From NCBI RefSeq assembly GCF_023238205.1, contig NZ_CP096659.1, positions 310,001 through 374,000 on the forward strand: a stretch of 64,000 nt of DNA, given 5' to 3'. Under the pieces are notes generated by a model. That model did no database searches, was not told where the DNA came from, and saw only the letters and a program-made list of their open reading frames with translations. The translations under genes were made by a program, and so were the position numbers. Each line of letters opens with the position of its first letter. Position 1 is the stretch's first letter. Positions 53,636-60,975 of this stretch are shown here, in pieces. Origin of the DNA: Halorussus limi (GTDB lineage Archaea > Halobacteriota > Halobacteria > Halobacteriales > Haladaptataceae).

Positions 53636-53959
53636 ATGGAGCGGACTATCGAGTTTTCCGGCAGCTGGCTCCGTCTCCTCCTCTACGCGTTCCAATTAGC
53701 CGCGCTCCTGCTGGCCCTGGTCTTCGTGGCGCTTCCCCTCGATAGTTCCGCCAGCGTCCTGTTAGCGTCCCTGTTCGCGTTGTTAGTGGCCGTGACGGCG
53801 CTCGGCCTGCGGCGGACGACCGACAGCGACGGGCGGAACGGTCTCGGTACCGCGGCGGACATCACTTACGACCCGTTCGCGGACCCCGGGCAGGCGGCCC
53901 GAGACCGGTGGGAGAAGTCGGTCCGTCGACTCCCCGACGGGGACGACGAGCGAGACTGA
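53636..53959 (+). CDS. two-helix membrane protein
   Basis: Protein of 107 aa with helices at about 10-30 (LRLLLYAFQLAALLLALVFVAL) and 38-57 (SVLLASLFALLVAVTALGL), followed by a hydrophilic, acidic tail with RWEKSVRRLPDGDDERD. G+C returns to the usual level. The gene ends the low-G+C stretch. No family recognised. Confidence 0.65.
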   Translation: MERTIEFSGSWLRLLLYAFQLAALLLALVFVALPLDSSASVLLASLFALLVAVTALGLRRTTDSDGRNGLGTAADITYDPFADPGQAARDRWEKSVRRLPDGDDERD

Positions 53960-54084
53960 CTACTGGTCGCCGACAGCGACGCGAACGAGTACGAGCAGTG
54001 CGGACGGGCCCGAGCGGTCGATTACGTACCCGTGCGTTCACCGACGAGTTCCGTCACCGCGAGCCCGGAGTCAGCGACCTGCGC

Positions 54085-55137
54085 TCACTCCGCGTCGATT
54101 CGCTCGCGGGCCGCCGCGACCACCAGCGGGAGCGTAATCGTCGCGTCGGCGTACACCGAGACGTTCCGCGCGGCCTTCTCCAGTTTCCCCCACGACCGGG
54201 CCTCGTCCAGCGTCGCACCCGAGAGGCCGCCGGTCTGGGGCGGGTCCATCGTCAACTGGACCGCGTAGTCGTACGCCTCGGGCGAGACCAGCATCGTCTG
54301 GAGGACGTAGTTCTTCGGGACGCCCCCGCCGACCACCATCGCGCCCGCCTTCTCGGCCTCGAAGGCTTGGTCGGTGATGGTCGTCATGTCGGCCAGCGCG
54401 TCGAGCGTGAACTCGGCGGTCTGGGAGTACATCCACGCCTGCAGGCCCAGCACGGAGTCCTGAATCGCCGGGCAGTAAATCGGTACGTCGTTCTCGTAGG
54501 CCGCCGCGGCGACGCCCGCGCCCTCCTCGACGCCCTCCCGGTCGTTGACCTCGCCGTTGGCCCGGCCCAGTTCCTCGGTCAGGCGCTGGATGCTGACCAC
54601 GCCGTCGTCCCCGCCGTCCTCCCGGTCGCCCTCCAGCGCGGGGAAGACCTCCGAGCGCAGGTGGTTCTCGAACAGCGCGAAGTGTTCTTGGGGCAGGTAG
54701 ACGTTGTAAATCCGGTCGACCTCCTCGTCGCGCAGTTGCTCGTCGTGGTCGCGTTCGGTCTTGCCCTCGGCGTGAACCTGCCCGTGGTGGTGCTTGCCGC
54801 CGACGGCCTCGATGGCGTCGTGGGTCAGGTTGGCGCCGGTCGTGACCAGCGCGTCGATGTGGCCGTCCCGGATGAGTTCCGCGACGATTTTCCGCATGCC
54901 GGTCGGGACCATCGCGCCCGCCAGTCCGAAGAAGTTGGTCACGTCCTCGTCGCCGAGCATCTCGGCGTAGATGTCCACCGCCTCGTGAACGTCGGCCGCG
55001 CCGATGCCCGCGTCGCCGTACGAGTCGGCCAGTTCGCCGACCGTCATGCCCGCCCGGACCTCGGCGTGGCCGATGGGGTCGTGGTGGAACTCCTCGCGTT
55101 CGGGTTCGTGGTGCCCGTCGTGGGACTCGTCGCTCAT
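54085..55137 (-). CDS. dys: deoxyhypusine synthase
   Basis: Enzyme of 350 aa that starts hypusine formation on translation factor aIF5A. Family features: VTTGANLTHDAIEAVGG (NAD site), the HHHGQVHAEG insert, YCPAIQDSVLG, AMVVGGGVPKNYVLQTML, and the active-site lysine in LDEARSWGKLEKAA near the C-terminus. In haloarchaea the aminobutyl donor may be agmatine rather than spermidine (family knowledge). Reads leftward, single gene. Confidence 0.93.
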   Translation of the reverse strand: MSDESHDGHHEPEREEFHHDPIGHAEVRAGMTVGELADSYGDAGIGAADVHEAVDIYAEMLGDEDVTNFFGLAGAMVPTGMRKIVAELIRDGHIDALVTTGANLTHDAIEAVGGKHHHGQVHAEGKTERDHDEQLRDEEVDRIYNVYLPQEHFALFENHLRSEVFPALEGDREDGGDDGVVSIQRLTEELGRANGEVNDREGVEEGAGVAAAAYENDVPIYCPAIQDSVLGLQAWMYSQTAEFTLDALADMTTITDQAFEAEKAGAMVVGGGVPKNYVLQTMLVSPEAYDYAVQLTMDPPQTGGLSGATLDEARSWGKLEKAARNVSVYADATITLPLVVAAARERIDAE

Positions 55138-55224
55138 AGTAGAGCCTCCTCGCGGAGTGGGTTGAATGTCTTGGTTTGACCGGAGAGCGGCCGCGCCGGC
55201 GTCGGAGGGCGTCTCCCCCGACGC

Positions 55225-56178
55225 TCAGGCGAGCGTACCGGTCGGCGGGGCGGTCGCGTTCGGCGGAGCGGTCGCGTTCGGCGGGACGGTCGCGTTCGGC
55301 GGAGCGGTCGCGTTCGGCGGGACGGTCGCGTTCGGCGGAGCGGTCGCGTTCGACGGCGCTGTCAGGTTCGCCGCGCCGGACCCGTTCGCCGAAACGTTCC
55401 CGCTCGGCGGCGCGGTCACGAGTCGCTCGTCCGCGTGGGCCGCCAGCCACTGGCGATACGTCTCGGGGTCCACGACGAACACCGCCGCGCGCATCCGGGC
55501 GTGGCCGTCGCCGCAGAACTCCGTGCAGTAGCCCCGGTATCGGCCGTTCTCCAGCGCCCGGGTCAGGAGCGTCGTGTCGTGGCCCGGAAACACGTCCTGC
55601 TTGAGTCCGAGTTTCGGGACGAACAGCGAGTGAATCACCCTGTTCGCCCTGAGACTCAAGCGCACGTCCTCGCCGCGGGGCAGGACGAGCAGGTTCTGGG
55701 TCGTGACGTTCGCGTCGGGGTAGGTGAACTGCCACCCCCACCGGTAGGCCAGCACGTCGACTCGAACGTCCGGGTTCACCTCCGGTTGCGCGGCCTCTGC
55801 CTCGGGCGTCGGCGAGATGTACGGACTCGCGAGGACGTTGTACGCCGACCACCCGACGAACACGAGGACGATGGCCGTCGCCACGGTCCACGTGACCTCC
55901 AGCGTGGGGTTCTCGGCGGTCGGTTCGGGGTCGTCGTTGTTCCGGAACCGTATCACCGCGTAGACGAGGATGACCTCGACGAACAGCGTGAGCGGTAGCG
56001 CGACGTAGAGCAACTGCACGTTCAGCCTGTCGATGAGATTCCGGTTGACCGACTGGGCGGCGGCGGGCGAGACGGCCCCGAGTCCGAGCGCGACCAGCGC
56101 CGCGCCCGCGAGGACGCCCCGCCGAATCGCGGTGCGTCCCGGCCGTCGAGTCCCGCTCGGTCCCCTCCGTCGACTCAC
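55225..56178 (-). CDS. coxB: cytochrome c oxidase subunit II with sequon-rich C-terminal tail
   Basis: CuA subunit of a heme-copper oxidase, 317 aa from the GTG at 56178 (a GTG at 56205 adds nine residues). A signal-like N-terminus with RRGVLAGAALVALGLG is followed by two helices and the external cupredoxin domain. The CuA ligands are in NRVIHSLFVPKLG (His), YCTEFCGDGHARM (two Cys, Glu backbone, His, Met). The last 65 residues carry nine N-X-S/T sequons, mostly from a six-residue NATxPP repeat. Divergent from subunit I. Confidence 0.93.
   Translation of the reverse strand: MSRRRGPSGTRRPGRTAIRRGVLAGAALVALGLGAVSPAAAQSVNRNLIDRLNVQLLYVALPLTLFVEVILVYAVIRFRNNDDPEPTAENPTLEVTWTVATAIVLVFVGWSAYNVLASPYISPTPEAEAAQPEVNPDVRVDVLAYRWGWQFTYPDANVTTQNLLVLPRGEDVRLSLRANRVIHSLFVPKLGLKQDVFPGHDTTLLTRALENGRYRGYCTEFCGDGHARMRAAVFVVDPETYRQWLAAHADERLVTAPPSGNVSANGSGAANLTAPSNATAPPNATVPPNATAPPNATVPPNATAPPNATAPPTGTLA
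55256..55363. repeat. 18-bp tandem repeat encoding NATxPP units
   Basis: Six units of 18 bases start near 55256, 55274, 55292, 55310, 55328 and 55346, alternating between gcgttcggcggagcggtc and gcgttcggcgggacggtc, the last one degenerate. They encode the repeated Asn-Ala-Thr-Ala/Val-Pro-Pro tail of coxB. Confidence 0.85.
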
Positions 56179-56305
56179 TGCGAGTCCCCCCGAGTTCCCA
56201 TGCACTCGCTCGACAACGGTCGGCGTCAAGAAACTGCCGCCCGTCGAACCCTCCGGCGTCGATACGTCAGACGGCCGACCGCCTCGCCCACCGGTCCGGG
56301 CCTGT

Positions 56306-56315
56306 AGTTTTATCC
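56306..56315 (+). promoter_or_regulatory. TATA box of coxA operon
   Basis: agttttatcc is centred about 29 bases before an ATG at 56340, which starts a 15-codon mini-ORF rather than coxA itself. Confidence 0.6.
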
Positions 56316-56339
56316 CGATTCGTGTCGACGCCTGAGTCC

Positions 56340-56387
56340 ATGCGAGGGGGACGAACGGGGACGCCGACAGCGACGGGGAGACCATGA
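56340..56387 (+). CDS. 15-codon mini-ORF overlapping coxA start
   Basis: Reads MRGGRTGTPTATGRP then TGA. Its ATG is at the predicted leaderless transcript start, and its TGA overlaps the coxA ATG as ATGA. It may feed ribosomes to coxA by termination-reinitiation. Only position supports it; the peptide has no known features. Confidence 0.45.
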   Translation: MRGGRTGTPTATGRP

Positions 56388-58651
56388 ACGGACCTGCAGT
56401 CGAGTTCACCGCGCTCTGTCTGGTCGTGACGAGCGTGGGAGCGCTCGCTCGCCGCGCCAAGCGTCGGGCGCGCGCCGACGGCGGCGAGTATCCCGGCGGC
56501 GAGGGCTGGTTCGACGTCGACTCGCTGACCGAACAAGTCGTCCGGTGGACCACCACGACGAACCACCGCGACATCGGCTTGCTCTACATCGCCTTCGGGA
56601 CGTTCGCGGCGGTCTGGGGCGGCATCGACGGGATGATGATGCGGACCGAACTCCTGACGCCCCCGGCGGATATCTGGTCCGAGACCACGTACAACGCGCT
56701 GTTCACCACGCACGGGCTGACGATGCTGTTCTTCTTCGTGACGCCGGTGTTCTTCGGCATCGGGAACTACTTCATCCCGCTGCTGGTGGACGCCGAGGAC
56801 ATGGCGTTCCCGCGGGTCAACGCCATCGGCTTCTGGTTGCTCCCGCCCGCCCTCCTGCTCGCGCGGGGCGGTCTGCTCTCGCAGGTGTCGGGCCAGTTCC
56901 TCGGCCTGCTCGCGCCCGACGCGCTCTCGAACGTCGTCCGATTCTTCGAGTCGGTCGAAGCGCCGGGTCTGGGGTGGACGATGTACACGCCGCTCTCGAT
57001 AACGGTGGAGAACCCTCAGATAGACCTGCTCCTACTGGGTCTCCACCTCAGCGGCATCGCCACCGTCTTGGGAGCCATCAACTTCGTCGTGACCATAGTC
57101 TACGAGCGCGGGCCGTCCGTCGAGTGGGAGAACCTCGACATCTTCTCGTGGACGATGCTCACCACGAGCGGCATCGTCCTGTTCGCGTTCCCGTTGCTGG
57201 GAAGTGCGCTCGTCATGCTCCTGCTCGACCGCAACTTCGGGACGACGTTCTTCACCGTGGGCGGGGGCGGTCCCCTGCTGTGGCAACACCTCTTCTGGTA
57301 CTTCGGCCACCCCGAGGTGTACGTCATCTTCCTGCCCTCGACGGGGCTGATGAGCCTCATCCTCCCCAAGTTCGCCCGGCGCTCGCTGTTCGGGTTCACG
57401 TACATCGTCTACTCGACGCTGGCCATCGGCGTCCTCTCGTTCGGCGTGTGGGCACACCACATGTTCGCGACCGGCATCGACCCGCGCGTCCGGGCGAGTT
57501 TCATGTTCGTCTCCATCGCCATCGCGGTCCCCTCCGCCATCAAGGTGTTCAACTGGCTGACGACCATCTGGGACGGGACGGTCAGGCTGACCGCACCGAT
57601 GGTCCTCTGCGTGAGTTCCATCGGCATGTTCGTAATCGGCGGCGTCACCGGCGTCTTCCTCGCGGCCATCCCGGTGGACCTGCTCTACCACGGGACCTAC
57701 TACGTGGTCGGCCACTTCCACTTCATCGTGATGGGCATCATCCCGCTGATGATGGTCGCCGCGAGTTACTACTGGTACCCCATCATCACCGGCCGCCTGT
57801 ACGACCGGGAACTCGCGCTGTTCCAGTCGGTCCTGCTGGTGTTCGGTGCCGTCGTCGCGTTCGGGTCGCTCGTCGTCCTCGGGTTCATGGAACTGCCGCG
57901 CCGTCACGCGGTCTACCCCGAGGTGTTCGCGCCGGTTCAGCAGGTGGCCACCATCGGCGCGTTCCTCGTCGGAATCAGCGTCCTGTTGTGGCTCTACAAC
58001 ATGGTCTGGTCGGCGTGGAACGGGACGCCGGTGCGCTCGGCCGACGTGTGGAACCTAAAGGAGACCGAGCAGTTCACCCGCGAGTGGGAGTGGTTCGAGG
58101 AGGAACTCGAACGCAAGTACGCCATCGAACCGACAGAACCCGAGACGACCCGGCCCGCCGCGGCGACCGAACCGGGAGAGGGGTCGCCGCAGGTTCTCAC
58201 CGACATCACCTCCGTCACCGGCGCGATTACCGACAACGCCGCCGTCGCCGCGCTCGGCGGACTCGTCGGCACGCTCCTGCTGTCGGGGGTCCTCTTCCCC
58301 GCGACCATCATCGGCGTGTTCGACCTCGCGGCGTTCGCAGACGTCGCGGAACTCGTCGGCCTGCCCCGGAGCATCGCGCTGGGCTACGGCCTGTTCCTCG
58401 CCGGCGGGATGACGACGTGGGCGCTGTTGTTCGTCGCCTTGGCGTCCTACCTCCCGGGTCGGGTCCTCGTCGTTCGGGGCCTCTCGTACGCCACCATCGT
58501 CTCGGCCGGGTTCATGGTCGCGTTCTACTCGGGGCAGTCCGGACTCGAACTGGTCGGGTTCGTGGTCTTCGCGCTGGTCGCCCACTGGCTCTACGGGTTC
58601 GGTCTCGCCGCGACGATACAGGCGGTGTCGCTGCGAGGTGTCGAGCGATGA
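56384..58651 (+). CDS. coxA: heme-copper oxidase subunit I with extra C-terminal membrane domain
   Basis: Catalytic subunit of 755 aa. Heme and CuB ligands are in FTTHGLTMLFF, FWYFGHPEVYVIFL (His with the cross-linked Tyr), GVWAHHMFATG, and VGHFHFIVMG. K-channel Lys appears in SAIKVFNW and D-channel Asn/Asp in GIGNYFIPLL and DAEDMAFPRVN, so it is A-type. The core ends near residue 570. A further 150 residues form about four helices (from ITDNAAVAALGGLVG), which normal subunit I lacks. Its TGA overlaps the ATG of a 23-codon ORF. Confidence 0.93.
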   Translation: MNGPAVEFTALCLVVTSVGALARRAKRRARADGGEYPGGEGWFDVDSLTEQVVRWTTTTNHRDIGLLYIAFGTFAAVWGGIDGMMMRTELLTPPADIWSETTYNALFTTHGLTMLFFFVTPVFFGIGNYFIPLLVDAEDMAFPRVNAIGFWLLPPALLLARGGLLSQVSGQFLGLLAPDALSNVVRFFESVEAPGLGWTMYTPLSITVENPQIDLLLLGLHLSGIATVLGAINFVVTIVYERGPSVEWENLDIFSWTMLTTSGIVLFAFPLLGSALVMLLLDRNFGTTFFTVGGGGPLLWQHLFWYFGHPEVYVIFLPSTGLMSLILPKFARRSLFGFTYIVYSTLAIGVLSFGVWAHHMFATGIDPRVRASFMFVSIAIAVPSAIKVFNWLTTIWDGTVRLTAPMVLCVSSIGMFVIGGVTGVFLAAIPVDLLYHGTYYVVGHFHFIVMGIIPLMMVAASYYWYPIITGRLYDRELALFQSVLLVFGAVVAFGSLVVLGFMELPRRHAVYPEVFAPVQQVATIGAFLVGISVLLWLYNMVWSAWNGTPVRSADVWNLKETEQFTREWEWFEEELERKYAIEPTEPETTRPAAATEPGEGSPQVLTDITSVTGAITDNAAVAALGGLVGTLLLSGVLFPATIIGVFDLAAFADVAELVGLPRSIALGYGLFLAGGMTTWALLFVALASYLPGRVLVVRGLSYATIVSAGFMVAFYSGQSGLELVGFVVFALVAHWLYGFGLAATIQAVSLRGVER

Positions 58652-58719
58652 AGCCGACCCCTCACCGGCGGGGCGTCGCACCGAGTCCGACCGGGGCCTC
58701 GGTCGGTGATTCGCCGTGA
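58648..58719 (+). CDS. 23-codon bridging ORF between coxA and the next gene
   Basis: Reads MKPTPHRRGVAPSPTGASVG then DSP and TGA. Its ATG overlaps the coxA TGA (ATGA), and its TGA overlaps the GTG of the downstream membrane-protein gene (GTGA). It therefore fills the gap with no free base. It may pass terminating ribosomes on by reinitiation. No known domain. Confidence 0.5.
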   Translation: MKPTPHRRGVAPSPTGASVGDSP

Positions 58720-59279
58720 GCGAGCGCCCAGGCCCGCCGCGGACCGACCGGACCACGCGCGGCGCCCTGCTGACCTACGGCGCGCCGTTCGTCGGCGCGC
58801 TGCTGGTCGCGGTCGGCATCGCGGGGAGCGTCCTCGGCGGGTACGCGGTCGTTCAGGAGGAGTTCGGCCTCTGTGGCGACCCGACAATCGGCGTCTCCGA
58901 CTCGCCCGCCGCGGTGGGAGCGGGGGCCGGACCCTCAGAGTTGGCGGGCGGCGGCCCGGTGCTGGCCCAGTTCGACGTCTCGGACCTCTCTCCGGCCGAG
59001 CGAAGGGCCGTCGAGCGCGCGCTCGCGGAACCGGGCGGACAGGCGGACGTGCGCGGCGCGTTCCCCCACGAGGAATCCTTCCGGCGCGGCGCGGTCGTCC
59101 GCGTCGAGGGGGACCGCTACTACGTGACGCTCGTCTCGTCGGTGGAGTGTCTCGGCGTCGACCCGCTGGTGTTGCCCCTCGGACTGGTCGCCATCCTGCT
59201 CGGCATCGGCGGCGTCCTCACGCCGCCTGCGTACCGGCGACTCCTCGAACGCGGCGACGCCGGGCGCTTCGGCAGGTGA
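58716..59279 (+). CDS. two-helix membrane protein of the oxidase locus
   Basis: Protein of 187 aa starting at GTG. One N-terminal helix (TYGAPFVGALLVAVGIAGSVLG), an external domain of about 90 residues with two cysteines (FGLCGDPTIG and SVECLGVDPLVL), and a C-terminal helix (LPLGLVAILLGIGGVL) followed by a basic end. It may be an accessory oxidase subunit or assembly factor; this rests on position in the operon. It is translationally linked to coxA by the 23-codon ORF. Confidence 0.7.
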   Translation: MSERPGPPRTDRTTRGALLTYGAPFVGALLVAVGIAGSVLGGYAVVQEEFGLCGDPTIGVSDSPAAVGAGAGPSELAGGGPVLAQFDVSDLSPAERRAVERALAEPGGQADVRGAFPHEESFRRGAVVRVEGDRYYVTLVSSVECLGVDPLVLPLGLVAILLGIGGVLTPPAYRRLLERGDAGRFGR

Positions 59280-59322
59280 GCGGGAGGCCGCGCGTCCGCC
59301 GAGACGGGCGGGACGCGCGGAC

Positions 59323-60153
59323 TCAGAGTGTTACGACCGCGCCGACGTACAGCACGGCGACGAGAAACAGCCAGACCGCGTCCACGAAGTGCCAGTACAG
59401 CGACACCGTCGAGACCGAGGTGTCGCGCTCGGCGTCGTACTGGCCCCGGAGCGCGCGCCAGAGCAGGATGCCGATGAGGACGACCCCGAGCGCGACGTGG
59501 AGGCCGTGGAGGCCGGTCAGGCCGAAGAACGCCGAGGCGAAGACGCCGCTGGTCAGGGTGAACTCCTCCTCGCCCACGAACGTCGCGTACTCGGCGATTT
59601 GACCGCCGAGGAACACGACCCCGAGCGCGAACGTCACGCCGAGCAGCGCGAGGAACCGGCGTCGCTTCCCGTCGCCGAGCGCCTCGTGAGCGAAGTGGAG
59701 CGTGAAACTGCTAACGACTAGCAACGCGGTGTTGACGAGGACCAGCGACCCGAGCAGTTCGGGGAGTTCGCCCGGCGGCCACGTCCCGATGCGGACGTAG
59801 AAGTAGTAGGCGAACCCCGCGCCGAACGTCGCCACGTCGGTCACGAGAAAGAGGACCATCGTCGCGCGGTACGACCGGCGCTTCCGGTCGCCGGTCGCTC
59901 GCTCCCAGTAGCCGCTGAGATACGCCTGTCGGAGCCAGCCGACCAGTCCGCCGGTCAAGACGGCGAACCCCACGACGGCGATACCGACCCCGACCCGCGT
60001 CGGGAAGATGCCCGCTCGGTTACCAGCGATTGCGAGCGCGGCCCCGACGTAGAGTATCGCCGCGCCCGCGGCCCCGATGATGGGCCAGCGACTCCGATGC
60101 TCGTGTTCGTCGTGCGCGTCCCCCTCGGCGACCGCGGCGTCGGTCTCCCCCAT
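59323..60153 (-). CDS. coxC: heme-copper oxidase subunit III
   Basis: Membrane protein of 276 aa with seven helices. Subunit-III signatures include TMVLFLVTDVATFGAGFAYY, the loop RIGTWPPGELPEL and FGLTGLHGLHVALGVVLIG, ending WHFVDAVWLFLVAVLY. A histidine-rich start (EGDAHDEHEHRSRW) precedes the first helix. It reads toward the end of the 58716 gene, on the strand opposite to subunit I, so the three main subunits are on two strands but in one locus. Confidence 0.92.
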   Translation of the reverse strand: MGETDAAVAEGDAHDEHEHRSRWPIIGAAGAAILYVGAALAIAGNRAGIFPTRVGVGIAVVGFAVLTGGLVGWLRQAYLSGYWERATGDRKRRSYRATMVLFLVTDVATFGAGFAYYFYVRIGTWPPGELPELLGSLVLVNTALLVVSSFTLHFAHEALGDGKRRRFLALLGVTFALGVVFLGGQIAEYATFVGEEEFTLTSGVFASAFFGLTGLHGLHVALGVVLIGILLWRALRGQYDAERDTSVSTVSLYWHFVDAVWLFLVAVLYVGAVVTL

Positions 60154-60249
60154 CCGGCGGGAAGACGGCGGCGAGCGAAAAACGAGTTGTGGTCGGTCCG
60201 GCGCGGGGCGCAGGGTCCGATGTCCGTCGCGACCGTCGGTCCGCCGTCC

Positions 60250-60975
60250 TCAGTCGGCCGTCGGCGCGCGCTCGTCGCTCGCGGGGTCGGCGAGCGCCGC
60301 CCCGGTCCGGAGTTGGTCGAGCGCGTCCGCCCCGTTGACGGCCATGAACACGAACCCGACCTTGCTGATGAGGTCGAGGTAGGTGACGACCATCACCTCG
60401 GTCCCGACCCGTAACAGGCCGAAACCGAGTGGGCCGAGAATCCAGACCACGGGGTAGATGGTCCAGAGGACGACCGTGAGGTTCCGGAGCTTCGTGAACA
60501 CCGCGCTCACGCGGTCGCCCTGGAGGGTCGCCTGTCGCGGCAGGACCCGCAGGAGCAGGTACAGCAGGCCGACGTAGGCGACGCAGCCGACCAGATACGC
60601 GACGTAGCTGTACGGTGCCGACAGCAGGCCCGCGACGACGCCCGACCCGATGACCAGCACGTCCACGCCGACCAGCGCGAGATAGGTCCTCTTCTCGGGG
60701 CGACAGAGCATCCCGAGGTACAGCACCAACAGGGGCGTCGTCACCAACCAGTCGATATACCGGGGCAGGAACAGCGCGGCGTCGCCGACCTGCACCTTTC
60801 CGAGACCGAGCGCCATCGCGAGGTACGCCGTCGCGGCGACCCCGGTCACGCCCGCCAGCACGGCGTAGTGGGTCCCGTACCGGCGGTCGGTGGCGAGTCG
60901 CCAGAGCGGGAAGGCGGTTCCGACGGCCATCCCGAGCGTGCCGAGCCAGAACCAGACCGACGTGAGGTCCATCAT
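60250..60975 (-). CDS. sop2: sensory rhodopsin II
   Basis: Seven-helix retinal protein of 241 aa. The numbering coincides with Natronomonas SRII: Lys205 (DLISKVGF) binds retinal, Asp75 (RYIDWLVTT) is the Schiff-base counterion with Thr79, and Asp201 the second aspartate. The proton-donor position of bacteriorhodopsin is Tyr86 (LLVLYLG), excluding a pump. Tyr174 is present, and residue 204 is Ser where Natronomonas has Thr. It senses blue-green light for photophobic responses through the transducer. ATG overlaps the transducer's stop by four bases. Confidence 0.93.
   Translation of the reverse strand: MMDLTSVWFWLGTLGMAVGTAFPLWRLATDRRYGTHYAVLAGVTGVAATAYLAMALGLGKVQVGDAALFLPRYIDWLVTTPLLVLYLGMLCRPEKRTYLALVGVDVLVIGSGVVAGLLSAPYSYVAYLVGCVAYVGLLYLLLRVLPRQATLQGDRVSAVFTKLRNLTVVLWTIYPVVWILGPLGFGLLRVGTEVMVVTYLDLISKVGFVFMAVNGADALDQLRTGAALADPASDERAPTAD

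Noticed and set aside
55256-55363. Regular 18-bp repeats considered as a CRISPR-like array
   Set aside because: There are no unique spacers; the units are contiguous and keep the coxB reading frame.
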